From Gigaspora rosea (Eukaryota > Glomeromycota > Glomeromycetes > Diversisporales > Gigasporaceae), in assembly GCA_003550325.1 (NCBI GenBank), contig QKWP01001149.1:99877-163876 (forward strand): DNA of 64,000 bases. The letters are read 5' to 3'. Every line of letters starts with the position of its first letter. The stretch's first letter is position 1. The position numbers were made by a program, and so were the translations under genes. The notes below the pieces were generated by a model. That model searched no databases. It had not been told where the DNA came from and was given only the letters and a program-made list of their open reading frames with translations. This document shows positions 11,676 through 21,640 of the stretch, piece by piece.

Positions 11676-12416
11676 TCCCTTAGATTGTAGTAGAACACAG
11701 TCAAATTTGCCTGTGTTTTTGCACTTTTTTAGCTCTAATTTACTTTTTTAAAATGCTAAAATAATTAAATAAAACTTTGTACAATTATATTTGAAAATAA
11801 GGATTACTTTNGTTTTTGCACTTTTTTAGCTCTAATTTACTTTTTTAAAATGCTAAAATAATTAAATAAAACTTTGTACAATTATATTTGAAAATAAGGA
11901 TTACTTTTTTGCAAAATTAGTTTTTATATTATAAAAAAATAAATTATAGTTACATATAAGCTGAAAATAGATAATTTTAAGAAAAAATTTTTTTAAAAAA
12001 TTTTATTACAATTTTTCTGCGATCTTATTTAGTTTTAGTTTTAGAACTATAGTTCTTAAGACAATATTGTAGTTTATATAAAGGATGACAACTTTCATTA
12101 TTGCAACTTTAATGATTTACTTGTAAAAATTAAGACTTGTATTAGAAGTAAAGATTTTTTTTATAGACAGGAACATATAAAATTTGAAAAAATCTAAAGA
12201 AAAATTTTAATAGTAAAAATGCTAATACAAGAACTTTAAACATTTATTATATTAAAGTTTTTTAATGATTTTAAAAAAAATTTATAACAAAGTTACTAAA
12301 ACAAAACTCAAAGAATATTTTTTACTTAGAAAAGATATGGCTAAAATCAATATTTAAAATTTTATTAAAAATTTTAAAATACGCAGGCAAATTTGCCTGT
12401 GTTACAATCTAAGGGA
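11676..12416. mobile_element. TA-flanked MITE (Tc1/mariner-type target site)
   Basis: The ends are TCCCTTAGATTGTA and the exact inverse TACAATCTAAGGGA, bordered on both sides by TA (11674-11675 and 12417-12418). Just inside is a second inverted block, CAAATTTGCCTGTGTT and AGGCAAATTTGCCTGTGTT. A TA target duplication fits Tc1/mariner. The interior is non-coding and contains an exact duplication around an N. Confidence 0.75.
11714..11907 (+). repeat. Exact duplication of about 95 bp separated by an N
   Basis: The stretch starting GTTTTTGCACTTTTTTAGCT occurs identically on both sides of the undetermined base at 11811. The perfect identity in an otherwise diverged element and the N at the join suggest a gap-filling artefact of the assembly. 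Confidence 0.7.
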
Positions 12417-12710
12417 TAAGCAATTTAAATATTCTAAATACTAAAGCAGTTAAGTAAAATTAAATATAAGAATTAAAAGCAAGCAAATAATTCTAATATA
12501 GAAGCATTTATATAGAAGCATAATAGAGTGACTAACTAAAAAAAATAATACTTAAAGATCATGATCTTTTTTCATTTTTTTAATATTCACTCTTTTTAAT
12601 TCCAATTCTGCTTCACGCTATTCTAATTCAAGTTGTTTTTCTCGAATTGCTAAGTTTCTTTCTATTTCATCCAAGTTTGATTTGGAATTTTTTTGCGATT
12701 TAGTTTTTTT

Positions 12711-13085
12711 AATATGGAACAAATTTATGTCTTCGAGTAGCAATTCAAAAGTAATTATTATTTATTTATTAATATATATAATATACTATAATATAATATT
12801 AACTTAATTATTTATAATTTAGAGGTTATTTGGAAGATCGAAGAACTTTTCATTCACAAGAGATACATAATATTTCTGGAGTTCCCTATACTAATCATGA
12901 TAATAGCATAGATTAAGAGCAATTCAATCTGTTAAAAGAAATAGTAATTATTATTTAATATTAATGCTTTAAATAAATTATAATTATATTTATTAATAAT
13001 TAACTTATTTTAATTTTTTAGAAAATAGAAAGCGTAAATATCCTACTACAGAAAAAAAACAAAACACAACTAGGCCTGCCCATAT
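12711..13085 (+). other. 375-bp micro-inversion inside the MULE-like pseudogene
   Basis: The gene runs on minus, but here the coding sense is on +. TNLCLRVAIQ (about 12722-12755), an intron with GTAATT...TTTAG, then DRRTFHSQEIHNISGVPYTN (about 12837-12896) and RKRKYPTTEKKQ (about 13030) read forward. These are exactly the parts missing between SSHAWVNQYG (minus, ending about 13085) and KKTKSQKNS (minus, starting about 12710). The breakpoints carry the inverted word AATATGG (12711) / CCATATT (13079-13085). Flipping the segment restores a continuous order. Confidence 0.6.
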
Positions 13086-13252
13086 TGATTTACTCATGCA
13101 TGACTACTTTCTGCCAAATTTGTATCATGCCAAGTAGAATACCATGTATCAATTGGATTATTTGAGAAAGTTGAATTTAAAGAAGCAATAACCCAATCAG
13201 TTGAATAAAATTTGATCCATCCTAAAATTTAACCTTTTTAATTTAAATATAA

Positions 13253-13572
13253 GGATTTTGATAAATTTAGCAGGTTGCGATATCGCAGGTTAATATTTAA
13301 AAAAATTAAATTGATTATTAGTTAGGGTTAGGGTCGAACTAGTATTAATATTAGGTTAGAGAGTGCATATATATATGCAAAATTAAGCGCTAAAAACTTT
13401 TAATTAGAAGCCCAAGACTAGTTTATTTAATGAAATTCATTTTATATAAAAATTTTGATTATTTTGTAATTTTTCCTAATTTTTCGTTCGTTTTGTTACA
13501 CAAAATCCTGTAATCTAATTGGCCAATCATATTAACCTGCAATATAACAACTTGCGATATTTAACAACCTTC
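13253..13572. mobile_element. 320-bp MITE with 9-bp TSD (Mutator-like)
   Basis: Imperfect terminal inverted repeats of about 44 bp share AAAT, GTT, ATAT and GCAGGTTAATAT blocks. The flanking 9-mers TAAATATAA (13244-13252 and 13573-13581) are identical. A 9-bp TSD is typical of Mutator-like elements. The interior contains TTAGTTAGGGTTAGGG. It sits inside the MULE-like pseudogene. Confidence 0.65.
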
Positions 13573-14227
13573 TAAATATAAATATATGATAAAAAAATAA
13601 TTTAACAATTTACCTTTAAGATTTTTGGTATTGGTTTTTTTAAGAGTTTCAAATATTTCCTCAATTCGTAATTTTGTTGTAGCTGTAGAAATTTCTATCA
13701 TTAATTGTTTTAATCATTATTTCATTTACAATTATTAATATTTCTAATAAATTAATTATTGTTATTTAATTTAATTTAAATTTTATAATAAAACATATAA
13801 TAAAAAATAATTTAATTTATCTAAAAAAATGTACTTTGCAACTTTTAAAAATATATGTTAAATGTTCATTCCAGGTATACTTTGGCTCAATATTAGCTAA
13901 TGCTAATCCTAATCCTTTTGCTTGTCCTTGATCTAAATCTCCAAGTATACACTTCAATCCTTTATTGTGAATATAATCAAACATTGGAAACTCTTCCGTT
14001 AATATTTTAAAATAATGCCATAAACTTGTAAAATTCAATAATATGTTTCAGAAGTTGAGGCATTAGTATAGACACATGCATATGTAACACCTATAACATA
14101 GTTTAATAATTAAAAAATAATTTAATATAATTTAAATATTTATTAAAATTAAATAAATAAACTTTTTATACTTTGATTATAGTTTTCACAATAATTATTA
14201 ATTTCAAATTCATTTATAGGAGGATCG

Positions 14228-14575
14228 TTGCACACTCTGCAGAAGACACCTGCTGGGTGGTATAATAAAAACACCATCGTAAGATTTAAGAGGAGAAAGA
14301 ACGCAAACACTCCAAAAACAAGAGCAGTAGCCCTTGTACCAAGGAAACGTGAGTTGGAAGTAACAGTAAATATGGACAGGGCGAAGAAAATGAAAAAAGT
14401 TCATAATACAAGAAGCAAAAATGAAGATGAGCCAACTTCAATACAAACGGTAGTACTCAAGGATACTGACGCACAAAAACATGTATTCTCATGCTCCTTT
14501 GGTTCAGGTGAGGTAAGCTCGACTTCCTCTGACTGGATAGAGATTATGGAGTATGAGGCAGTTGAGGAAAATTAA
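14228..14575 (+). pseudogene. Basic open frame at the LINE 5' end
   Basis: 115 codons, Lys/Arg-rich (FKRRKNANTP, PRKRELEVT), with a C-terminal acidic/Ser-rich part. It starts within 10 bases of the LINE 5' junction and probably continues from a truncated upstream ORF. I cannot identify a domain. It ends in TAA, and the RT-related sequence follows in another register. Confidence 0.4.
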
Positions 14576-15069
14576 CAAAAAGAAGTTGGAACGAACGTTT
14601 TCTGGGAGGAAAATTCCATGGGCATTGGCGTAGAAGTTACTTCCATTAACAAAAGAAGCACTTCAAACTGCACTACTGGGAGAAGAACATTTTGATAAAC
14701 TGGGAGAAAGCAGTACAATTAGAATTCTTGATTATGAAGTAAACAAAGAAGGCCAACCAAGTAAAGACTTTTGGAACAATGTGACTACAAAAATGAAAAA
14801 ATTAATAGAAAATGCGAAAAGAAGGGGTCTCTCATTTAAGGGCAAGATTCTGATTGCAAAGCACTTTTCCTTTCTAGAGTCTGGTTTGCCTCGTACCTGC
14901 TACCCCCAAATAGAAAACAACTAAACAAGATCAATGAACTAATAATCATGTGGGTAAAGAACAAATTAAAACTACTCCCAAGTTATGTGGTTTACTAACA
15001 AACTCAGGAAAACAATGGGTTAAATGCCCCAGTCCTAGTAGATATGCTTGATACAAGGCTAATAATGAT

Positions 15070-15630
15070 TTGGCAAAACTTTGCTCAAGTAAAAATTTTT
15101 GGGCAATGAATAAGAGGTTGAAAATAGAAGCTGCACTATATAAAAGACAAAAAAAGTCAGTACAGGAAGCTTTGTCGATTCCTCCAATCAGGTTAAAAGG
15201 ATGGCCCGATGAGTGGAAGCCATATCTTACTGCCTGGAAAAGACTGAAAGGAGAAGTACCAGTAAGTGGAGACAATTGGCCATGGAAGCTGAATGAAATC
15301 AAAATAATGGAAACGAGCGCATTGAATCTAACGACAGCTAAGGCAACAGCATACTTGAAAAAAGTATCTATTACAGGAACCCTTACACAGACCAACTTTT
15401 TCAGTGAACCTAATAGAAAGGAGAATTGGGCATGGTCAAAAATAAAGTGGATCTCAAACAACAAAAAAGACATTTTTTGGAGGATGCTACATAAAGCACT
15501 TCCTCTGAGTACGAGATTGGTATATATGGACCCAACAATATCATGTGACTGTCTGTGATGACCGGGGAAAGACAAACAATAGAGCATTTTATAATACAAT
15601 GCCGAATTAGCCATAAGCTGTGGGACCTGG
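15070..15630 (+). pseudogene. LINE ORF2 C-terminal region with zinc-knuckle remnant
   Basis: The open stretch 15070-15558 (162 codons) includes PLSTRLVYMDPTISCDC. After a frameshift, GERQTIEHFIIQC and HKLWDLAY follow. Together these resemble the zf-RVT segment (C-x-C ... H ... C) that ends many fungal LINE ORF2 proteins. The coding sense is then cut by the MITE at 15639-15934 and resumes as NMFSLLPDSVPLAMMEEV at about 15940. A further basic tail, LLKKKERDSLKK, is readable at about 16340-16375. Confidence 0.65.
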
Positions 15631-15638
15631 CATATAAT

Positions 15639-15934
15639 AGGACCCGGACATCTCTCATATAGGTTATAACTGAATTTTGGCCAATTTTGACCTAATTTGC
15701 TGAAAATGACAAAATAATTTATTTAAATAACTTTTGATCTAGTAATCAGAATTGAATGAACTTTTTTTTTGTTAGATGCTCCTCACAGAGAGCTTTATTT
15801 TAAAAAAAGTTCATTCAAGTTGGACCACTGGATGCCAAGATAATTGCCAAAAGCTGATTTTTTGCTTTTTAAATTTCAGGGGTTTTTGCTGAAATGCATA
15901 ACATATGACCTCTGTACTACATGTCCGGGGTCCT
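15639..15934. mobile_element. 296-bp MITE with AGGACCC ends inside the LINE
   Basis: Ends AGGACCCGGACAT and (inverse) AGGACCCCGGACAT. It is flanked by the perfect 8-bp duplication CATATAAT (15631-15638 and 15935-15942). Removing the element and one TSD copy joins HKLWDLAY directly to NMFSLLPDSV in one frame, which independently confirms the boundaries. Another AGGACCCC-ended element is at 37122-37486. Confidence 0.85.
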
Positions 15935-18138
15935 CATATAATATGTTTAGCCTCTTGCCAGATTCCGTACCCCTAGCCATGATGGAAGAAGTAATCACAG
16001 CATCCAATTTGAAGACAACCCAGCCGCACACGATAGTTATTTAGTTACACATTATGGTAGTATATGAAATATGGGTATGGTTCACAAACAAGCAGTTGGG
16101 TAAGGGGAGTAACAAAAATCAGGTGATTTTTTAGGGGGGAGGGGGTAAAAAAAGTTAAAATTATATATAAGAACCTTACTATTTATATATTAAGAAAGAG
16201 AGAGGGGGGTAGGCCTCTGATAAAAAATAATTAGGTGATTAATGACACTGCCCTAACAGCTCTATGCCAGAACCTGCACTGCGATTTATATGAAAAGCAA
16301 GAGTCACAAAAGAGATAAAGGTGGCATTAAACAGTCGCCTGCTCAAGAAAAAAGAAAGAGATTCGCTGAAGAAAATATGTGGAAAGAATAGTATAGCTAT
16401 GTAAATGTACAGATTAATTTGTATATATAATTAAGATTAATAAATAGCATCATTCGACATACCCAGATAATTGCTATCTTGGGGTTAAAAAAAAATTCAT
16501 TTATATTTCCTTGTACTCTTTTAAATGCCATATCATTTTGAAAACATTCAATATTTTCTATGCAATTGCTTGACTTTTGTTCATACAAATAATCATTAAA
16601 CTTCTATCATCAAAAGTACCTATAAATTTAATAAATAATTAATAATAATTAATAAAATAGTAAATAAAAAATATATATAGTAAGTACCAATTTCTTGTAA
16701 ATATCTGTTAAATTCTTTATTTCCATTCCAAAATTCAGTTACAATTCCTAACAATCCTTGTCCATAAGGAAATTGTCTTTGTTGAACTTTGCTAACAAGA
16801 TATCGTAACTTATCCAAATTATTAAGTGAAGAATGTATTTCAGTAAAAAGATCTTTACCAAAATATGCTTTTAATAAATTACTTGACATAATTTTTTTTG
16901 GTGTAACTTTTTCAAATATTTGTATAGCTTCATTAATTATATGTTCCAAGCTTATTTGGATTCCAACTGGAATATTAGTTGAAATTGGTGGTGGATAAGT
17001 ATGAATTCCCTTACAAATTAAAACAACAAATGGTGTTGTTGTTATATCTAAAGGAACAAGTTTAATAAATTGAACATTGCAATTCAATTTAATAATTTTT
17101 CCTTTTTTTTTTATCCCTTCATTAGATAAATGAAAAAATGCTAATATAATATTATTAAAAATTAGCTATAAATAAATATTATAAATTTAAAAAAATAAAA
17201 TAATAATTTATATACAACATTCTTTTTTATGGACACTTGTAGATAATACTGTACAACAATTTTCTACTACTTTATTAAATGAGGTAATCTAAAAATCAAT
17301 TTTAATTTATAAATTAATCAAAAATATTATAAGTTAAGTAAAAATTTATTTTTAATTTACAGGTTTTCTTCTAAACAACTTTTCTAACATTGTAACATCA
17401 ATTTCATCACAATTTAATTTATAATGAAAATGTTTTGTCCCAGAGACCAAGCTGAGCATTCAATAAAATATGATGGAATATTATCATCTGATTTCTTTCC
17501 ATAACAACAAACTTGAGCCCTGCCTGCACATGTTTCAAAATTATATAAACATTGAATATTTGCAAATGCCATAAATTTTCTATAATAAATTAAAGTAAAA
17601 AATTAATTAAATTGAACTAAAATTTAAAAAGTTAATATTATATAATTTCTTACATATGTGTTTTAGCTTCTTTTGAAGTTTGTAAATCAGTAGGTTGATT
17701 TAATTTATAAAAATCAATACTTTTATCTACTTCAGTATGTTGTGTTTTTTTTTTAATTCACTTGAAACAAATTCACAAACTTTAGCTCCAGTATAAATTC
17801 AAACTAATTTGTTTACTTTACATCCTAAAAATTCACATTCTATGGTTTTTTTACCACCACCATCACCCATATTATATCGAACCTATATAGAATTAAATTT
17901 TAATTAAGTTATTTATTTATAAAAAATATTATTAATTTTAAATTTAAACTTATATCTGAAAATGCAGTATTATAATCATTCTATCCGGAAATATTATAAA
18001 TATTCTGTACCTTCTAAGGATGTTGGTAGATATTCAATAGGTATTGGAGAATACCGAATCTCATTTATACAAAGTTTTTTTGTAAAAAAATTTATAAGTT
18101 TTGGTAATAGTATCTGATTCATCAGCTGAAGTTTGCAT

Positions 18139-19550
18139 CTAAATATAATTATAATTTAATTAATTTATACTATCACTATAATATTATTTTTATTATAAAT
18201 TAATATATATTAATATAAGAATAAATGCATATCTTGCACCCCGCGATATGCTTATATATCGCATCCTAATATGATTGGCTAATTTTGTCGATCATCATTT
18301 TTAAAAAAATAAATATAGAGATATGATAAACTTATTTAATGCATTTATAAATTACAGGATCTGCATTTTTTTTATTTATAGTTTTTTTTTTGTTATTTTT
18401 TCATAGTGTCCAGTTTTGGTGCCGTCATTGGTGCCGTCGTTGGTTGGAGTCGTCGTTGGTGTCATCGCTAATTTTGTTGTTAGTTGTGTGTTGCAGTTGT
18501 TGTCGTTGTGTTTTCACATTGGTAACGACATAGATGTAGGTGCTGGTGCTGTCGTTTATTGAGTCCGATTTGCCAGAGCAGTGCCTTCGATTTTCTTGCT
18601 TTGCTATTTAATTAGCATTTAAAATTGGTTCACTTCTTTTTTCTTCTATAGTATCATTTCGCTATTGGTGTCATCGTCATTAGTATCATCGTTACGTTTT
18701 AATATTTTGTTCTTGTCAGTGGATATCTCTGTAGGTAATGTCATAGTCAATAGAATTATCTACAGGGGCTATGATTTGTTTCGTTAATGTTATTTTTGGT
18801 TCTGGTTTTCTTGATGATTTATATTATTAATGACGAGGTTGGGCAGGATTATTGTTAGATAGTAATGCGGAGGTTAAGGTTAGGGTTAGATAGTGGCATG
18901 AGGTTAGAGTTAGGGGATTGGTGTTGTTTATAGTTAGATAGAATAAATGGTTCGTGTTTATGTAGATTAAATAAATGTTAAATAAAATAAATATATAAAA
19001 TAAGTAAAATAAGTATGTAATTGTTTTTACAATTTTATTTGCTAGTTTAAGTTCGTATAACTGTATTTTAAAGTATCACATAAATTTTTGCAATGTTTGT
19101 AAGAAATGTTCAAAATATTTATGATTTTTTGTTAAAATTCAAATTAATTTACGATTTATATGTTTAATAATTCTTTTTGTCCTAATTAATAAATTTTCAA
19201 GTCGGTAAACAATATAACAATTTCATAACTCAAATAACTTATTTAAATGTTGGATCAGAATCTAACCCTCCCGGACCACTATTATCTGACCGGTGTTATG
19301 ATCAGTTGGGAGAGCTTGATGAAATTGTACCGGTTTAGTTGATCGTGAACAAGAGTGTTTAAGGTCAAATTGTTTAAAATGATAAACTGTCACATAATTA
19401 TGGGTATAATATAAATTAATACATCAGGTTATTATAATAATACTAAATACAGTACTATCTACAATTATTAACCACTTGTTTACAATTCACTCTTCTCCTC
19501 ATAAGCAGAAACTAAACCCTTATATATATTTTAATTAGTATAGGGCTTTA
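18139..19550. other. Intergenic with a GT-rich island, no gene seen
   Basis: About 18410-18720 is strongly strand-biased, built of words such as GTCGTTGGTGTCATCG. Its reverse-complement style recurs at 63740-63840 and related GTCGTTTCGG words at 52400-53400. About 18865-18910 has degenerate GGTTAGGGTTAG. At about 19255 a block beginning AATCTAACCCTCCCGGACC could be part of an LTR, but no partner LTR is visible. Confidence 0.45.
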
Positions 19551-19552
19551 AT

Positions 19553-19690
19553 CCTTCGATTGGGAGATTGAATTACTTATTTGGATATTTGATCTCCCGT
19601 TTGGAGATTCAATCACCCCGTTTGGAGTTTTGACCACCTGTTTGGAGACTTAATCACCTGTTTGGAGATCTAATCACCTGACTACCGGTA
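19553..19690 (+). repeat. 20-21 bp minisatellite
   Basis: Five to six consecutive copies of GTTTGGAGATCTAATCACCT-type units, diverging toward the left side. Non-coding. Confidence 0.8.
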
Positions 19691-19710
19691 TTCGCCAAAA
19701 TAAAAAATTA

Positions 19711-19966
19711 GTAATAATATTGTATATTATAAGGCTTTGGTATAAAAAGCCAAGCGGGGCTGACAGGCGAAGCATAGCATTAAAATTTTCTTAGTATTAA
19801 TTTTATTAACGGTTTAACTGTACATAATCATGTTGAGTTTAAAAAATACTTTGCCTGAGACATTAGGGTTAGGGTGCTTATTAATAATGTTGTATATTAT
19901 AGAGCTTTAGTATAAAAAGCAAAGCTGAGCCAACAGGCAAAGCGGAGCATTAAAATTTTCTTCACC
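19711..19966 (+). repeat. Pair of direct repeats of about 85 bp
   Basis: The stretch beginning TTGTATATTATA and ending GCATTAAAATTTTCTT occurs at about 19718-19793 and about 19888-19961, separated by about 95 bp containing TTAGGGTTAGGG. The body GTATAAAAAGC is A/T-box-like, but no gene is attached. Confidence 0.6.
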
Positions 19967-20221
19967 CTGTGTTGGTGTAGTTGGTGTCTGGATACTCCTA
20001 TTTTTGGTATGCATATAATCACATGATCTGTATTTATAGACTTTTATTAAGTGTGATATATAATTGGTATCGCACCTATAAATTTTATATAACTTTTATT
20101 AAGTGTAATAAATAATCATATCGCATCTGCTGTGCAATATATAACTATAACATAGGGGTGCGAAGCCTATTATACTTCTTAATATAATTATATTTAACTT
20201 ATTAAACTATCAATATCTATT

Positions 20222-20425
20222 TTGGGAATTTCAAGGTCTAATGAAGATTCACTTGAAGCAGCTGTTAAATCAATAAATTATTGCATAACAATGTGCTTGA
20301 AAAACATGATTCTGATTTTATTAATGGTGCTATTAGGAAAACCTAAAGATTCTGATGTTGCAGAAATAATTGAGGATTCTGATAACGAAGATTCAAATCT
20401 ATCTAACAACATTTTAGAAAGATAA
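20222..20425 (+). CDS. Unrecognised short open frame with acidic C-terminus
   Basis: About 67 codons. The first half is hydrophobic and the second half is acidic (DSDVAEIIEDSDNEDSN). I recognise no family. Upstream TTTTTATTTG-like sequence offers no convincing splice or promoter signal. It may be a piece of a decayed transposon gene or a chance frame. Low confidence that it is a gene. Confidence 0.2.
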   Translation: MGISRSNEDSLEAAVKSINYCITMCLKNMILILLMVLLGKPKDSDVAEIIEDSDNEDSNLSNNILER

Positions 20426-20629
20426 AGATAACAAATTAAAAAAAACAAATATATTTATTTAATCAATTTAATTGATAAACCCGATGATTAACATGTTAAT
20501 AAGTAATTTAACAAAAGTTATTTTGATTATAATTGTTAAATATTGATATAGAATATGAAAGTTAAATTATTATATTTCAAACCAAAATAAATATTAGTTT
20601 TTATTAATAATAAATAGAGTAAATTTATT

Positions 20630-20985
20630 CATTGCCCCATGCGATGCGCCTTATATGTCGCTCTCCTAATCAAATTTCAAGATCAGGTGTAACGTTACAT
20701 GATCAAAAAGTTCAAAACAAACATTCGTTTATTCAAAAATCGTCTATAACTTAAAATTGAGTATATGAAACTACTCTTAGGATTCTAACAAAAAAAATTC
20801 CTTGCAAAATTTTACTATAAAAAATCCCCTTTCGCCCATACACACAATCTATACCTCACCCTAACCCTATCCAATGAAAAAACTGATTATTTTAATTGGT
20901 TTGTTTTTACATTACACCTGATTTTATGATCTGCACCAGGTGCGACAATATTGCACATGCGATGTATAAATTATTTCTAATAAAT
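20630..20985. repeat. Probable MITE with CATGCGATG / CACCTGAT motifs
   Basis: GATCAGGTGTAACGTTAC near the left side is mirrored by TACACCTGATTTTATGATC near the right. CATGCGATG appears at both ends. The interior has CCCTAACCCTAT. The exact ends and TSD could not be fixed. Confidence 0.4.
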
Positions 20986-21089
20986 AATATTACATTAAAT
21001 TATTACCATACTCAATTATCTATTTTCTTTAAAATCGTGGTAAAGTTTTATTTTAAATAATATTAAGATAAATACTTAAAATATAGCAA

Positions 21090-21242
21090 AAAAAGAGTCA
21101 CGACCATGCGATCGTTAACATTTCCGAACCCCTTCAGAAGCCACATACAAAATTTATGCTGAATCAAATATGATTCATGCGCATAAATGTTGTATGTGGG
21201 CTCAAAAATGACATCGACCACATGGTCGTGACTTTTTTTTCC
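21090..21242. repeat. Hairpin-forming inverted repeat
   Basis: GTCACGACCATG (about 21098) pairs with CATGGTCGTGAC (about 21222-21233), and AGCCACATACAA pairs with TTGTATGTGGGCT inside it, around a short loop. This nested stem of about 140 bp probably represents a MITE. Confidence 0.65.
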
Positions 21243-21299
21243 ACCCACCAACACCACCACTACCTGAATACTTAGCACTTAATAGTGCGATTCTGTAAA

Positions 21300-21460
21300 T
21301 TTTTTTGTATTTCACAGTGTAATTATATAATATTTTGGGTACTTTACAGGAAATTATATAAATATTTTGGGTACTTCGCAGTATAATTAAATTATATTTA
21401 GGTACTTTGCATTATAATTATATAGACATTGGTACTTTATAGTACCATTGATGCTTAATA
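21300..21460 (+). repeat. GGTACTTT tandem repeats
   Basis: Four imperfect units of about 30-40 bp, each with GGTACTT[TC] followed by an AT-rich stretch. Related to the repeats at 11145-11345. Confidence 0.6.
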
Positions 21461-21591
21461 ACGATCCTATACTTTAATTTAGCATTGCACAGATACTTTA
21501 TAAACATATACCCTGAAAATACAAAAAACGAGTGTCTAAACCAGTATAGGAACATTAATAAAAAACTTCAGGAAGCAATTTTACTTATAAG

Positions 21592-21640
21592 TCAAGCCCT
21601 AACCCTAACTCCTAACTAACCCTTACCCTAGTTTTAATTA
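21592..21640. repeat. Telomere-like CCCTAA cluster
   Basis: GCCCTAACCCTAACTCCTAA is followed by ACCCTTACCCTAG. It is a degenerate CCCTAA array of under 50 bp, too short and too interior to be a telomere. Confidence 0.6.

Larger units (their letters stand above)
14219..16492 (+). mobile_element. LINE (non-LTR retrotransposon) copy with poly(A) and 13-bp TSD
   Basis: A 3' fragment of a LINE inserted by target-primed reverse transcription. The 13-mer AAATTCATTTATA flanks it on both sides (14206-14218 and 16493-16505), and the 3' end is an A-run. It is on +, opposite to the interrupted MULE-like gene, and is less AT-rich than its surroundings. Coding remnants: an open stretch 14228-14575 (115 aa, basic, possibly from the upstream part); then, with frameshifts and stops, sequence typical of the region downstream of the RT fingers/palm (RGLSFKGKILIAKHF at about 14825); then 15070-15558 (DIFWRMLHKALPLSTRLVY); and a zf-RVT-like tail GERQTIEHFIIQC...HKLWDLAY. 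The RT catalytic core is absent, so the copy is internally deleted or 5'-truncated. Confidence 0.8.
12552..18138 (-). pseudogene. Decayed MULE-like transposase gene (multi-exon), interrupted by a LINE
   Basis: Read on minus from an ATG at 18138. Pieces in order: an N-terminal fragment; a Gly-rich piece DGGGKKTIECEFLGC (about 17870); CSAWSLGQ, a frameshift, then a short conserved stretch (about 17460); a long open stretch 16620-17087 with HTYPPP and PYGQGLLGI; DMAFKRVQGNINEF (about 16540). The LINE (14219-16492) comes next. Then follow GVTYACVYTNAS (about 14090), LDQGQAKGLGLALA (about 13930), DTNLAESSHA (about 13120), an inverted segment, and a C-terminal coiled-coil ending KKDHDL* at 12552. 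The motif order matches, from recall, MULE-like proteins expanded in Glomeromycotina, with a DDE-type core after an N-terminal zinc-binding region. Several Trp and Gln/Arg codons are now TGA or TAG, and there are frameshifts. It is clearly non-functional. The MULE assignment is by family resemblance only. Confidence 0.6.

Noticed and set aside
14946-15614. 222-codon minus-strand frame
   Set aside because: Shadow of the + strand LINE ORF2 remnant, whose peptide motifs are recognisable.
19255-19560. LTR starting near AATCTAACCCTCCC
   Set aside because: No second copy, primer-binding site or adjacent retroelement coding sequence is visible.
21592-21640. Telomere
   Set aside because: Under 50 bp, degenerate, interstitial, and similar words occur inside many MITEs.
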